DNA of 64,000 bases from Synechococcus sp. HK05 (GTDB lineage: Bacteria; Cyanobacteriota; Cyanobacteriia; PCC-6307; Cyanobiaceae): assembly GCF_019104765.1 (NCBI RefSeq), contig NZ_JAHRXJ010000009.1, positions 124,001-188,000 on the forward strand, given 5' to 3'. Below, piece by piece: positions 17,907 to 27,303 of the stretch. Numbering within the stretch: the stretch's first letter is position 1; each line of letters starts with the position of its first letter. Below the pieces are notes generated by a model. The model did not search any database. It saw only the letters and a program-made list of their open reading frames with translations, and was not told where the DNA came from. Both the position numbers and the translations under genes were made by a program.

Positions 17907-19129
17907 TCGATCAGGGCTCGTTCCAGTCGCTTCACCGCTTCGCGGATGTGGCGCGGCTGAATCGTGAGGGGCGGCACAAAGCGCACCACATTGGTGCCGG
18001 CGGGCACCAGCAGGAGCCCTTCAGTCATGGCCGCTTTCACCACATCGATGGCGGCGGGGCCATCGGGGCGCAGCACCAGGCCCTGGAGCAAACCCCAGCC
18101 GCGGCAGCCTTCGGCCAGCGTGGGGTGACGACCCACGAGGCCGGCGAGCTGCTCCTGCAGCAGCTGACCCATCGCTTCGGCATGGGCGGGCAGATTGCGC
18201 CGCACCAGCTCTTCCGCCACGGTGAGGCCAGCTCGGCAGGCCATGGGGTTGCCGCCGAAGGTGCTGGCATGCTCACCGGGCTTGAGGTGATCGGCAGAGG
18301 CCTTCACGCACAACGCGCCGATCGGGAATCCGCCGCCCAGCCCTTTGGCGAGGGTGAAGGCATCGGGTTCCACGCCCAGCTTTTGGTAACCCCAGAGACG
18401 CCCGGTGCGGCCCACGCCCACCTGCACCTCATCAAAGATCAACAGGATGTTGTGTTGATCGCAAAGCTCTCGCACCCGCCGGAAGAACGCCTGGTTGCCG
18501 GGGTTCACACCGCCTTCGCCCTGGAGCGGCTCGAGCATCACGGCGGCCACCCGTGGACCGTTCTGTTCGCACTCCGCAAGGAGCGCCTCAAAGGCGGCGG
18601 TGTCGTTGTAGGGGAAGTAGCGGAACCCCTGCACCATCGGCTCAAAGCCCTGGTGATATTTGGGTTGGCCAGTGGCGGTGACCGCCGCCAGTGTGCGCCC
18701 GTGGAAGCTCGCCTGGGCGGTGAGGATCAGCGGGCCACCAGCCTCATTGCCAATGCCGCGCACCTGGTGGCCGTGCTTGCGGGCCAGCTTGATCGCGCCC
18801 TCGTTGGCCTCTGCGCCCGAATTGCAGAAGAACACCGCATCGGCGCAGCTGTTGGCCGTGATCCAGGCCGCCAGCTGTTCCTGCTCGGGAATGCGATACA
18901 GGTTCGACACGTGCTGCAGCTTGCGCAGCTGCCGGCCCAGAGCCCGGCGCATCACCGGGCTGCTGTGGCCGAGGGTGCACACGGCAATACCAGCCACGCC
19001 GTCGAGGTAGCGCTTGCCCTGGCTGTCCCACACCCACACGCCCCGGCCGCGGACCAGTTCGAGGGGAAAACGCCCGTAGGTCTGCATCACCGCCGAGCTG
19101 GCGGGGGTGATGCGAGGGGGCGGAGTCAT
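17876..19129 (-). CDS. argD: Acetylornithine aminotransferase
   Basis: Class III PLP aminotransferase of up to 417 aa in arginine synthesis. The motifs FCNSGAEANEGAIKLARK, SFHGRT, LLIFDEVQVGVGRTG, the PLP-lysine segment TLAKGLGGG and STFGGNP are all present. The ATG at 19129 coincides with the last base of the tRNA-Leu gene; the open frame also runs through that tRNA. The ATG at 19087 (MQTYGRFPLEL) is an alternative that leaves room for a ribosome site. Close homologues such as succinyl-ornithine or GABA aminotransferases are possible but the location and motifs favour ArgD. Confidence 0.92.
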   Translation of the reverse strand: MTPPPRITPASSAVMQTYGRFPLELVRGRGVWVWDSQGKRYLDGVAGIAVCTLGHSSPVMRRALGRQLRKLQHVSNLYRIPEQEQLAAWITANSCADAVFFCNSGAEANEGAIKLARKHGHQVRGIGNEAGGPLILTAQASFHGRTLAAVTATGQPKYHQGFEPMVQGFRYFPYNDTAAFEALLAECEQNGPRVAAVMLEPLQGEGGVNPGNQAFFRRVRELCDQHNILLIFDEVQVGVGRTGRLWGYQKLGVEPDAFTLAKGLGGGFPIGALCVKASADHLKPGEHASTFGGNPMACRAGLTVAEELVRRNLPAHAEAMGQLLQEQLAGLVGRHPTLAEGCRGWGLLQGLVLRPDGPAAIDVVKAAMTEGLLLVPAGTNVVRFVPPLTIQPRHIREAVKRLERALIECQAKTPSAS

Positions 19130-19210
19130 AGGAGCGGTGGGACTTGAACCCACATGCCCGAAGGCGCTCGATTTTGAGTCGAGTCCGTCTACCAATTCCG
19201 GCACGCTCCC
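19129..19210 (-). tRNA. trnL-CAA: tRNA-Leu (anticodon CAA)
   Basis: On the minus strand the sequence begins GGGAGCGTGCCGGAATTGG, with the D-loop AATTGGTAGAC typical of leucine tRNAs, anticodon loop CTCAAAA (anticodon CAA), a long variable arm (GCGCCTTCGGGCA) and T-arm GTGGGTTCAAGTCCCAC. The discriminator A is at 19129, the same base as the A of the argD start codon. CCA is not encoded. Confidence 0.96.
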
Positions 19211-19236
19211 GCGTGGCTGACTTTAGGGGTCAGCCC

Positions 19237-20532
19237 TCAGCCCACGCGGCGGATCGAGGCGCCGACGCGGTTGAGTTTGCCCTCGAAGTCGGCGTAGCCG
19301 CGATCGAGGTATTCCAGGCCCTGCACCGTGGTGATGCCTTCGGCGGCCAGGCCCGCCAGCACCATGGCGGCGGAAGCGCGCAGGTCGCTGCCCTGCACCG
19401 GTGCACCGCTGAGGCGCGCCACCCCTTCGATGAAGGCGGTGCTGCCCTGCACGCGGATCGCAGCGCCCATGCGCTGCAGTTCAGCCACGTGCTGCAGCCG
19501 GTTTTCGAAGATGTTTTCCGTGATCACGCTTGTGCCTGTGGCCGTGGCTAGCAGGCTCATGAACGGCGCTTGCAGGTCGGTGGGGAAACCCGGGAAGGGC
19601 TGTGTGCGTAGATCCACGGCCCGGATCTCGTCGGCGCTGATCGTGACCAACGTGCCGTCGATCTCGAGCTTGCAGCCCGCTTCTTCGAGCTTGGTGAGCA
19701 CGGCGCCGAGGTGATCGGTGATCACCGGGCCCACCGTGAGGGTGGAGCGGGTGATCGCCGCGGCCAACAGGAAGGTGCCCGCCTCGATGCGATCGGGAAT
19801 CACGGCGTAATCCGCACCGTGGAGCCTCTCCACCCCAACGATCGTGATGGTGGGGGTGCCGGCACCGCGCACCTTGGCGCCCATGGCCAGCAACAACCCG
19901 GCCAGATCCACCACCTCCGGCTCGAGGGCGGCGTTTTCGATCACCGTTTCACCCTCGGCCAGGGCGGCGGCCATCATCAGTGTTTCCGTAGCGCCCACGC
20001 TGGGGCAATCGAGGTGGATGCGCCCGCCCTTCAGGCGATGGCCGCGGCCTGGCACCACCGCCGACACCACACCGTGCTCGATCGTGACCTGAGCCCCCAG
20101 GGCCTTGAGCCCCTTCACGTGCTCCACCACAGGCCGGGTGCCGATCTGGCAGCCACCGGGGAGGGGGACCCGGGCGATGCCCAGCCGTGCCAGCAGGGGG
20201 CCGATGCAGAAGAAGCTGGCCCGAAGGCTGTTCACCAGCTCATAGGGCGGGGCCGATTGGCTCAGGCCCGAGCCGTTCATCTCAAGGCTCTCACCGTTGC
20301 GGCGCACCTTGACCCCGAGGGAACTGAGGATGTCGCCCATCCCCTGGATGTCCGTGAGGGGCGGCACGTTGCGCAGCCGCAATTGATCTTCGGTGAGCAG
20401 GCTGGCGGCCATCAGCACCAAGGCTGAGTTCTTGGCACCACTGACCCGCAGCTCGCCCGACAAACGGCGGTTTCCCGCGATCTCGAGCTGAGGGTTGAGA
20501 ATCTGTTGAGACGGGAGCGCGGTCACGGTCAT
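19237..20532 (-). CDS. murA: UDP-N-acetylglucosamine 1-carboxyvinyltransferase
   Basis: First committed enzyme of peptidoglycan synthesis, 431 aa. The sequence shows [21 protein letters not shown] near the N-terminus, the active-site cysteine loop [11 protein letters not shown] (about residues 123-133), [10 protein letters not shown], and the C-terminal [19 protein letters not shown]. It is a normal-length EPT-family member; the cysteine implies fosfomycin sensitivity as in other Cys-type MurA. It is transcribed toward tRNA-Leu(CAA) and argD. Confidence 0.97.
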   Translation of the reverse strand: MTVTALPSQQILNPQLEIAGNRRLSGELRVSGAKNSALVLMAASLLTEDQLRLRNVPPLTDIQGMGDILSSLGVKVRRNGESLEMNGSGLSQSAPPYELVNSLRASFFCIGPLLARLGIARVPLPGGCQIGTRPVVEHVKGLKALGAQVTIEHGVVSAVVPGRGHRLKGGRIHLDCPSVGATETLMMAAALAEGETVIENAALEPEVVDLAGLLLAMGAKVRGAGTPTITIVGVERLHGADYAVIPDRIEAGTFLLAAAITRSTLTVGPVITDHLGAVLTKLEEAGCKLEIDGTLVTISADEIRAVDLRTQPFPGFPTDLQAPFMSLLATATGTSVITENIFENRLQHVAELQRMGAAIRVQGSTAFIEGVARLSGAPVQGSDLRASAAMVLAGLAAEGITTVQGLEYLDRGYADFEGKLNRVGASIRRVG

Positions 20533-20680
20533 GGCTTCGGGCGTCCCGCCTCAGGGGCCTCATCCTGACAATCCGTCCTGAGACCGGCAAGACGTCCGGC
20601 GCTGGAACTGGCTTGGCCCCGGGGGCGCCACCCTTGATGGGGTACATTTCCGGGGTCGCCGACGCGACACGCCAGCCCCT

Positions 20681-20764
20681 GCGGATGTGGCGGAATTGGT
20701 AGACGCGCTAGTTTCAGGTACTAGTGGCAGCAATGTCGTGGGAGTTCAAGTCTCCCCATCCGCA
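20681..20764 (+). tRNA. trnL-CAG: tRNA-Leu (anticodon CAG)
   Basis: Acceptor GCGGATG pairs with CATCCGC; the D-arm contains GGAATTGGTAGAC; anticodon stem CTAGT/ACTAG holds loop TTCAGGT with anticodon CAG; a long variable arm and T-arm GGGAGTTCAAGTCTCCC follow. Discriminator A at 20764, CCA not encoded. A terminator lies directly downstream. Confidence 0.97.
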
Positions 20765-20770
20765 CTTCTA

Positions 20771-20801
20771 AAGCCTCCCTCAAGCTGAGGGGGGCTTTTT
20801 G
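20771..20801 (+). terminator. Intrinsic terminator after tRNA-Leu(CAG)
   Basis: AAGCCTCCCTCA (20771-20782) pairs with TGAGGGGGGCTT after a three-base AGC loop and is followed by a T-run (CTTTTTGTT). It begins 6 bases after the tRNA. Confidence 0.88.
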
Positions 20802-20907
20802 TTGCTTCGCTGCTTTTGCTTGCTGTGGATTGCCTTGGTTGTCAGGCTGCGCGGCAAAGCAGCTGCATCCGTGCAGCTGCTTTGATCGTTGTTGTTGCAC
20901 CTTCGCG

Positions 20908-21156
20908 ATGCTCGTTCTCAAGATCACCAATGCCCCTGAAGTGGTGGCATCCAAGATCGGCCGTTTTCTCGAGGCGCTGACTCCCGACGCCCTCGACGAA
21001 AAAACGGTGGAGGACGTGATTATCAAAGAATTGATCAGCAACCTCACCGCCGAGGGGCTCAAGGGTGAAGTGGCGGCGGTGCGTGGTCTGGAGCTGAAGG
21101 ACGCCAGCCTTGAAGTGGGCGATGGACTGCACGTGCGCCGCCACGAAACCTTCTGA
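20908..21156 (+). CDS. Conserved hypothetical protein (82 aa)
   Basis: Small soluble, acidic protein of 82 aa (MLVLKITNAPEVVASKIG...). I do not recognise a domain; it has no membrane segment or cysteine motif and reads as a mixed alpha/beta fold. The open frame reaches 20830, but the ATG at 20908 gives a natural N-terminus beyond the terminator of the tRNA. Its TGA overlaps the ATG of the downstream SpoU methyltransferase by one base, so the two are translated together; a role in RNA modification is possible but unproven. Confidence 0.8.
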   Translation: MLVLKITNAPEVVASKIGRFLEALTPDALDEKTVEDVIIKELISNLTAEGLKGEVAAVRGLELKDASLEVGDGLHVRRHETF

Positions 21157-21941
21157 TGGAGCTGATCACCAGCCGCCGGAACCCGCTGGTGGGACGCCTG
21201 CGGGCGCTGCACCAGCCCAAGGGGCGCCGTGAGCAGGGCTTGCTGCTGTTGGAGGGCACCCATCAAGTGCAGGAGCTGCTGCGGCTGGGGCTTCAGCCCG
21301 AGCAGCTGCTCGCCACCCCCGCCTGGATCGAGCGCCACGGCGCTTTGCTGGCGGATCAGGCGCTTCCGCTGCAGCCGGTGGGTGAGGAGGTGATGGAGGC
21401 GGTGGCCACCACCGATCACCCCGATGGGGTGGTGGCCACCCTGGCGCGCGAGGCCCTGCCGGTTGCCCGGGGTGACGGAGCCTTCGTGCTGGCCTTGGAT
21501 CAGCTCCAGGACCCTGGCAATCTCGGCACCCTGCTGCGTACGGCTCTCGCTGCCGGAGTGGATGAGGTGTGGCTCGGAGGCGGCGCCGATCCGCTCCAGC
21601 CCAAGGTGCTGCGCGCTTCTGCAGGTGCCGCTTTGGCCCTGCCACTGCTGCGGCTGACCGATCGCTCAGGCCTGCTGCCCCTGCTGCAGCGTGCGGCAGC
21701 TGAAGGCCGCCAACTGGCCGCCACCCTGGTGCATGCCACTGCCCAGCCCTATTGGCAACTCGAGTGGACCCGTCCCACGGTGTTGTTGCTAGGGAATGAA
21801 GGGGCGGGGCTGCATCCGCAGCTGGCTGACCTGGCGACCCATCGCGTCACCATCCCCCACAGCGCGGCGGTGGAATCCCTGAACGTGGCGGTGGCGGCGG
21901 CGCCGTTGTTGCTGGAGCGCTGGCGCCAGCTCCACAGCTGA
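21156..21941 (+). CDS. SpoU/TrmH-family RNA 2'-O-methyltransferase
   Basis: SPOUT-class methyltransferase of 261 aa. The N-terminal substrate-binding domain (RRNPLVGRLRALHQPKGRREQGLLLLEG) is followed by the three SpoU motifs: LDQLQDPGNLGTLLRTA, VLLLGNEGAGL and IPHSAAVESLNVAVAAA. The target could be 23S rRNA (RlmB-like) or a tRNA; the sequence does not decide. It is coupled to the 82-aa gene upstream. Confidence 0.93.
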   Translation: MELITSRRNPLVGRLRALHQPKGRREQGLLLLEGTHQVQELLRLGLQPEQLLATPAWIERHGALLADQALPLQPVGEEVMEAVATTDHPDGVVATLAREALPVARGDGAFVLALDQLQDPGNLGTLLRTALAAGVDEVWLGGGADPLQPKVLRASAGAALALPLLRLTDRSGLLPLLQRAAAEGRQLAATLVHATAQPYWQLEWTRPTVLLLGNEGAGLHPQLADLATHRVTIPHSAAVESLNVAVAAAPLLLERWRQLHS

Positions 21942-21988
21942 ATGGGGGGCTGACAGGAGAGAATGCCCGCCAATTGAGCAGGCATCCG

Positions 21989-23431
21989 GTGAGCGACGGC
22001 AGCTTCGACTTTGATGTGATCGTGATCGGCGCTGGCTATGGCGGCTTCGATGCGGCCAAACACGCTGCTGAGCACGGCCTGCGCACCGCCATCATTGAAA
22101 GCCGCGACATGGGCGGCACCTGCGTGAACCGCGGTTGCGTGCCCTCCAAGGCGCTGCTGGCCGCCAGCGGCCGCGTGCGCGAGTTGGCCGATGCCGAGCA
22201 CCTCAAGGGCTTCGGGATCCACGCCGCCCCCGTGCGTTTTGAGCGTCAGAAGATCGCCGACCACGCCAACCAGCTGGTGGCCACGATCCGCGGCAACCTC
22301 ACCAAAACCCTGGAGCGCGCCGGCGTCACGATCATCCGCGGCACCGGCCGCCTCGAAGGGCCCCAGAAGGTGGGTGTGCGCGAGATCAACGGCGTGGATC
22401 GCGTGCTCAGCGGCCGCGACGTGATCATCGCCACCGGTTCTGATCCCTTCGTGCCGCCCGGGATTGAAACCGATGGCCGCACGGTATTCACCAGCGATGA
22501 GGCCGTGAGCCTGGAGTGGCTTCCCCGCTGGATGGCGATCATCGGCAGCGGCTATATCGGCCTGGAATTTGCCGATGTGTACACCGCTTTGGGTTGTGAG
22601 GTCACGATGATCGAGGCCCTCGATCGGGTGATGCCCACCTTTGATCCCGACGTCGCCAAGATTGCTGCCCGCAACCTGATCGATGGCCGCGACATCGACG
22701 CCCGCTCCGGTGTGCTGGCCAAGTCGATCAAGCCCGGTGCGCCGGTGCAGATCGAGCTGGTGGATATGCAGACCCGTGAGCCCGTGGAAACCCTCGAGGT
22801 GGATGCGGTCCTGGTGGCCACCGGCCGCGTGCCCAGCAGCAAGGGCCTGAACCTGGAGGCCTGTGGCATCGAAACCAACCGCGGCTTCATTCCGGTGGAC
22901 GATCAGCTGCGGGTGCTGGTGAACGGTGCTCCCGTGCCCCACCTCTGGGCCGTGGGCGATGTGACCGGAAAAATGATGCTGGCCCACACCGCAGCGGCCC
23001 AGGGCACCGTGGCGGTGGACAACATCCTGGGCCACCCGCGCGCGATCGATTACCGCTCGATCCCTGCAGCCACCTTCACCCATCCCGAGATCAGCTCGGT
23101 GGGGTTGAGCGAAGCCGATGCCAAAGAGCTGGCGGCCAAAGATGGTTTCGAGCTGGGAGCGGTGCGCAGCTACTTCAAGGCCAATTCCAAGGCCCTGGCG
23201 GAGCTGGAGAGCGACGGCCTGATGAAGCTGCTGTTCAACAAGAGCACTGGCGAGGTTCTCGGCGCCCATATTTATGGCCTGCATGCTGCAGATCTGATCC
23301 AGGAGATCGCCAACGCTGTGGCTCGCCGCCAGAGCGTGAAGCAGCTGGCCAACGAGGTGCATACCCACCCCACCTTGAGCGAAGTGGTGGAAGTGGCCTA
23401 CAAGCAGGCCGCCATGGCCGTGGGAGCCTGA
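21989..23431 (+). CDS. lpdA: Dihydrolipoyl dehydrogenase (E3)
   Basis: FAD/NAD disulfide oxidoreductase of about 480 aa, the E3 subunit shared by 2-oxoacid dehydrogenase complexes and the glycine cleavage system. FAD motif [14 protein letters not shown], redox disulfide [16 protein letters not shown] motif [21 protein letters not shown], and the C-terminal base HTHPTLSE are all present. The GTG at 21989 ([14 protein letters not shown]) is preferred; a TTG at 21974 is also open. trpC begins 4 bases after its stop. Confidence 0.96.
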   Translation: MSDGSFDFDVIVIGAGYGGFDAAKHAAEHGLRTAIIESRDMGGTCVNRGCVPSKALLAASGRVRELADAEHLKGFGIHAAPVRFERQKIADHANQLVATIRGNLTKTLERAGVTIIRGTGRLEGPQKVGVREINGVDRVLSGRDVIIATGSDPFVPPGIETDGRTVFTSDEAVSLEWLPRWMAIIGSGYIGLEFADVYTALGCEVTMIEALDRVMPTFDPDVAKIAARNLIDGRDIDARSGVLAKSIKPGAPVQIELVDMQTREPVETLEVDAVLVATGRVPSSKGLNLEACGIETNRGFIPVDDQLRVLVNGAPVPHLWAVGDVTGKMMLAHTAAAQGTVAVDNILGHPRAIDYRSIPAATFTHPEISSVGLSEADAKELAAKDGFELGAVRSYFKANSKALAELESDGLMKLLFNKSTGEVLGAHIYGLHAADLIQEIANAVARRQSVKQLANEVHTHPTLSEVVEVAYKQAAMAVGA

Positions 23432-23435
23432 ACCG

Positions 23436-24320
23436 ATGGAGATTCGTCGCCGGCCGCCGAACCCCAAGGTGAAGGTGGCCCACCTGGAGTACGCCATCCC
23501 CCACGAGGAAAGCGAACCGCGCAACATCCTCGAGAAGATCGTCTGGGAGAAAGACCGCGAGGTGGCGGTTGCCCGCGAACGGGTGAGCTTGGAGCAGCTC
23601 AAGAAACAGGTGGCTGAGCTGCCGGCTACCCGCGATTTCCTGGCGTCGCTGAAAGCCGCCTGCCGCAAACCGGCGGTGATCGCCGAGGTGAAGAAAGCCA
23701 GCCCCAGCAAGGGCGTGATCCGTGAGGATTTCGATCCCGTGGCGATTGCCCAGGGTTACGCCGCTGGTGGTGCCAGCTGCCTCTCTGTGCTCACCGATAA
23801 GCAGTTCTTCCAGGGTGGCTTTGAGGTGCTGGTGCAAGTGCGCCAGGCCGTGGAGCTGCCGCTGCTCTGCAAAGACTTCATCCTCAGCCCCTATCAGCTG
23901 TATCAAGCGCGCGCCGCCGGCGCCGACGCAGCCCTGCTGATTGCCGCGATCCTCACCGACGCGGATATGGCTTATCTCCTGAAGGTGGCGCGGGCCCTGG
24001 GCCTCACCGTGCTGGTGGAGGTGCATGATGCAACCGAGCTGGAGCGGGTGCTCGCTCTCGACGGTGTGCAGCTGATCGGCATCAACAACCGTGATCTGGC
24101 CAGCTTCCACACCGATCTGGCCACCACTGAGTCGCTCACCGAGCGCTATGGCGATCAGATCCGCGCCAAGGGCTGCCTGCTGGTGAGCGAATCGGGGCTG
24201 TTCAGCCGCGATGATCTCGATCGCGTGCAGAGCGCCGGCGCCGATGCTGTGCTGGTGGGTGAATCGCTGATGCGGCAAGACGATGTGACCGCGGCTCTCG
24301 AGAAGCTGATCGGCGGCTGA
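23436..24320 (+). CDS. trpC: Indole-3-glycerol phosphate synthase
   Basis: TIM-barrel enzyme of 294 aa for the ring-closing step of tryptophan synthesis. Motifs: [57 protein letters not shown] and VLVGESLM. An N-terminal extension of ~45 residues ([19 protein letters not shown]) before the usual domain is common in cyanobacterial TrpC. It lies 4 bases after lpdA, likely co-transcribed, and ends at a bidirectional terminator facing rpsD. Confidence 0.96.
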   Translation: MEIRRRPPNPKVKVAHLEYAIPHEESEPRNILEKIVWEKDREVAVARERVSLEQLKKQVAELPATRDFLASLKAACRKPAVIAEVKKASPSKGVIREDFDPVAIAQGYAAGGASCLSVLTDKQFFQGGFEVLVQVRQAVELPLLCKDFILSPYQLYQARAAGADAALLIAAILTDADMAYLLKVARALGLTVLVEVHDATELERVLALDGVQLIGINNRDLASFHTDLATTESLTERYGDQIRAKGCLLVSESGLFSRDDLDRVQSAGADAVLVGESLMRQDDVTAALEKLIGG

Positions 24321-24353
24321 CATCTCAGCGCTGTCAGACACAACCCAGCTCAC

Positions 24354-24384
24354 AAAAAAGCCCGGCTGGATAGCCGGGCTTTTG
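24354..24384. terminator. Bidirectional terminator between trpC and rpsD
   Basis: AGCCCGGCT (24359-24367) and AGCCGGGCT (24372-24380) form a 9-bp perfect stem with loop GGAT; an A-run precedes it (24354-24359) and TTT follows, so it can terminate both convergent units. Confidence 0.92.
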
Positions 24385-24428
24385 CTGTAGGTGGGGAAGA
24401 TCGGGGCTGCCGGAAGGCAGCCGATTGA

Positions 24429-25037
24429 TCACACCTTGCGGGAGTAGTACTCCACCACCAGCAGTTCGTTGATTTCGAGGGCGACCCACTCGCGCTCGCA
24501 CTTGCTGATCACCTTGGCCACCTGCTTGTTCTTGTCGAGCTCGAGGTGGGGGGGGATGTTGGCCAGACCCGGGAATTCCAGGTTGGCTTCAGCCAGCTTC
24601 TTGCTTTGCTTGCGCTCGCGGATGGCGACCACATCACCGGCTTTGCACTGGTAGCTGGGGATGTCCACGACGCGACCGTTCACGGTCACGTGGCCATGGT
24701 TCACCAGCTGACGGGCACCGGGAACGGTGGGGCCGAAGCCGAGGCGGAAGCACACATTGTCGAGACGGTTCTCGAGCAGCTTCAGCAGGTTGGTTCCCGT
24801 GGAACCCTCCTGGGCGCGCGCTTTCTTCACGTAGCGCACGAGCTGACGCTCGGAGATGCCGTAGTTGAAGCGAAGCTTCTGCTTCTCTTCGAGGCGGATG
24901 GCGTATTCGGAGCGCTTGCGACGGGCTTGGCCGTGCTGACCGGGGGGATAAGACCGCTTAGCGGACTTACGGGTGAGACCGGGAAGGTCTCCCAAGCGCC
25001 GCGTAATCCTCAGACGAGGGCCGCGGTAGCGAGACAT
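24429..25037 (-). CDS. rpsD: 30S ribosomal protein S4
   Basis: Primary 16S-binding protein of 202 aa. It begins [24 protein letters not shown], continues with the basic [21 protein letters not shown] and the S4 RNA-binding domain [33 protein letters not shown]. The length and N-terminus match plastid/cyanobacterial S4. It is monocistronic here. Confidence 0.98.
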   Translation of the reverse strand: MSRYRGPRLRITRRLGDLPGLTRKSAKRSYPPGQHGQARRKRSEYAIRLEEKQKLRFNYGISERQLVRYVKKARAQEGSTGTNLLKLLENRLDNVCFRLGFGPTVPGARQLVNHGHVTVNGRVVDIPSYQCKAGDVVAIRERKQSKKLAEANLEFPGLANIPPHLELDKNKQVAKVISKCEREWVALEINELLVVEYYSRKV

Positions 25038-25193
25038 AGAAAACCGTGTGGTTGGGCAAAGGAGTGGTGAGAGCTTGGTGCTGGTGAAGCGGCCTTGCGA
25101 GAATCTCTCGGTGCCGGTAGCTCCAACAGCGGGCTGCAGCCACGCCAGTTGTCGATCCTATCGCTCGGCCCTGGTTTCTCCCCTTTGCTGCCC

Positions 25194-25421
25194 ATGAACC
25201 AGCTGCTGCAACGGTTGCTCCTGGCCTTGATCGGCTTCTACCGCCTCTTCATCTCACCGCTGTTGGGCCCGCCCCGCTGCCGTTTCATCCCCAGCTGCAG
25301 TGCTTACGGTTTGGAGGCGATTGAGCGGCATGGCCCCTGGCGCGGCAGCTGGCTCACCCTGCGTCGCCTGCTGCGCTGTCATCCCTTCACCCCCTGCGGC
25401 TGCGACCCGGTGCCGGATTGA
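25194..25421 (+). CDS. yidD: Membrane protein insertion efficiency factor YidD
   Basis: Small protein of 75 aa that assists YidC/Sec insertion. The signature is complete: [27 protein letters not shown] followed by [24 protein letters not shown] and CGCDPVP. An amphipathic N-terminal helix precedes the cysteine-rich core. The ATG at 25194 is chosen over the upstream-open frame. Its TGA overlaps the ATG of the glutaredoxin-like gene. Confidence 0.95.
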   Translation: MNQLLQRLLLALIGFYRLFISPLLGPPRCRFIPSCSAYGLEAIERHGPWRGSWLTLRRLLRCHPFTPCGCDPVPD

Positions 25422-25675
25422 TGGCTGAGCTTGTGCTGATCACCCGGGAGGGGTGCTGCCTTTGCGAGGGACTGGAAGAGAAGCTGCTCGCTTTGGCTTT
25501 GCCGTTCAGCCGGCTGGATGTGGACGCTGATCCGCAGTTGTTGGCCCGTTTTGATCTGGAGGTGCCGGTGCTGCTGGTTCGGGAGGCCGGTGAGGAGCGG
25601 CAGCTGCCGCGGGTGTCGCCGCGCTTGCCGGCTACCCAGCTGCACGCCTGGCTGAAGGGCCATGGTGTGGCCTGA
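25421..25675 (+). CDS. Glutaredoxin-family protein
   Basis: Thioredoxin-fold protein of 84 aa ([25 protein letters not shown]). The CxxC active site is CCLC near residue 12, and the cis-proline region is FDLEVPVLLV. This matches the short glutaredoxin-like (DUF836) proteins of bacteria rather than classical glutathione-dependent glutaredoxins, so the reductant is uncertain. ATG at 25421 overlaps the yidD stop by one base (TGATG). murE follows after a ~107-base spacer. Confidence 0.85.
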   Translation: MAELVLITREGCCLCEGLEEKLLALALPFSRLDVDADPQLLARFDLEVPVLLVREAGEERQLPRVSPRLPATQLHAWLKGHGVA

Positions 25676-25782
25676 TCAGGTGGCCAGAGTGGTCAGTCTT
25701 GCCTGAGGCTCACAAGACTGGTTGCAGCGGCAACCGTGTGGGCTGGGATTGCGCTTAAAACAAGCGCATCAGCCTTGCGGCC

Positions 25783-27303
25783 ATGTCTGATCGGCTTCAC
25801 CCTTTGCTGCGCCAGGTGGGCCTGGCGGTGCCGCCCGGGTTGGCCAACGCGGATGTGACCAGCGTCAGCTGTGATAGCCGGCGGGTGGGCCCGGGCACCG
25901 TGTTTGTGGGCTTGCCGGGCGCGCAAGTGGATGGCGGGGTGTTCTGGCCGCAGGCCCTGGCGGCTGGGGCGGTGCTGGCGGTGATTGGGCGTGCGGCGGC
26001 GGAAGCCTGTCCACCCGCCGACCAGGACGCGGTGCTGGTGGTGGCCGACCCCGTGGCGCGCTGGGCTGGGCTGCTGGCTGCGGAGTTCTGGCAGCAGCCG
26101 AGCCAACGCCTGCACCTGATTGGCGTGACGGGCACCAACGGAAAAACCACCACCACCCACCTGATCGAGCATCTCGCCGCCAGCTGCGGCACCCCCGCCG
26201 CCTTGTTTGGCACCTTGGTGAACCGCTGGCCTGGCCACAGCGTGACCGCGCAGCACACCACGGCGTTTGCCGATGTGCTCCAGGGGCAGTTGGCTCAGGC
26301 CGCGGAATCGGGGGCCCAGCTGGGAGCCATGGAGGTGAGCTCCCATGCCCTCGATCAGCAACGCGTGAGCGGCTGCCGTTTTGCGGGGGCGGTGTTCACC
26401 AACCTCACCCAGGACCACCTCGACTATCACCCGTCGATGCAGGCCTATTTCGAGGCCAAGGCCAGCCTGTTCAGTGCGCCCTTCCTTGAGCTGCAGGACG
26501 GGCAGCCCACGGCCGTGGTGAATGTGGATGACCCCTGGGGGCAGCGTTTGGCCGAGCGGCTGGGGAGCCACGCCTGGCGCTGTTCGTTGGAGGAAGGCTC
26601 TGAGGCGGAGCTGCGCATGGAGCAGCTGCAGTTCAGCTCTGAGGGTGTTCGAGGGGTGCTGGTGAGCCCCCATGGCAGCGGTGCGTTCCAATCGCCCCTG
26701 CTCGGTCGGTTCAACCTGATGAACCAGCTGCAGGCGGTGGGCGCCTTGCTGCAGCAGGGGCTGCCTTTGGCCAACCTGCTGCAGGGCCTCAGCAGTTTTC
26801 GGGGTGTTCCCGGCCGGATGGAACGGGTAGCTGTGGGCCGTGCGGAGTGTTGTGAAGGAGCGTTGCCGGCGGTGTTGGTGGATTACGCCCACACCCCCGA
26901 TGGTTTGGAGAGTGCGTTGAAGGCCTGCCGGCCCTTTGCGCGCGGGCAGCTGATCTGTGTGTTTGGGTGCGGGGGGGATCGCGATCGCACCAAGCGGCCG
27001 CTGATGGGCTCCATCGCCGCGCGGTTGGCGGATCGGGTGGTGGTCACCTCCGATAACCCCCGCACCGAAGATCCTCAGCAGATCCTCAACGACGTGGTCG
27101 CCGGCATCCCCGAGGGCACGGCCGTGCAGGTGGAGGCGGATCGTGGCCGTGCGATCGCCGCCGTTGTGGCGGCTGCCCGGCCTGAGGATCTGGTGTTGAT
27201 TGCCGGCAAGGGCCACGAGGATTACCAGATCCTGGGCACCACCAAGATCCATTTCGACGACCGCGAGGAAGCGGAGAAGGCCCTGCGGGAGCGGCCCTGT
27301 TAG
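25783..27303 (+). CDS. murE: UDP-MurNAc-tripeptide synthetase (meso-diaminopimelate adding)
   Basis: Mur ligase of 506 aa. The P-loop [13 protein letters not shown], the carbamylated-lysine region and the DNPR motif ([14 protein letters not shown], about residue 423) are seen; DNPR is the signature for meso-diaminopimelate specificity. [15 protein letters not shown] and [10 protein letters not shown] are further conserved blocks. It ends with a 4-base convergent overlap with the aminotransferase gene on the other strand. Confidence 0.97.
   Translation: MSDRLHPLLRQVGLAVPPGLANADVTSVSCDSRRVGPGTVFVGLPGAQVDGGVFWPQALAAGAVLAVIGRAAAEACPPADQDAVLVVADPVARWAGLLAAEFWQQPSQRLHLIGVTGTNGKTTTTHLIEHLAASCGTPAALFGTLVNRWPGHSVTAQHTTAFADVLQGQLAQAAESGAQLGAMEVSSHALDQQRVSGCRFAGAVFTNLTQDHLDYHPSMQAYFEAKASLFSAPFLELQDGQPTAVVNVDDPWGQRLAERLGSHAWRCSLEEGSEAELRMEQLQFSSEGVRGVLVSPHGSGAFQSPLLGRFNLMNQLQAVGALLQQGLPLANLLQGLSSFRGVPGRMERVAVGRAECCEGALPAVLVDYAHTPDGLESALKACRPFARGQLICVFGCGGDRDRTKRPLMGSIAARLADRVVVTSDNPRTEDPQQILNDVVAGIPEGTAVQVEADRGRAIAAVVAAARPEDLVLIAGKGHEDYQILGTTKIHFDDREEAEKALRERPC

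Noticed and set aside
19130-19204. N-terminal extension of ArgD through the tRNA gene
   Set aside because: The 25 extra residues are the translation of tRNA-Leu; the tRNA structure is unambiguous.
21749-23710. 653-codon open frame on the minus strand opposite lpdA and the methyltransferase
   Set aside because: It is the antisense of clearly coding genes; His/Gly/Ala-rich composition without motifs is typical of shadow frames in high-GC DNA.
25693-27252. 519-codon minus-strand frame opposite murE
   Set aside because: murE motifs on the plus strand are complete; the antisense translation is low-complexity His/Gln/Arg.
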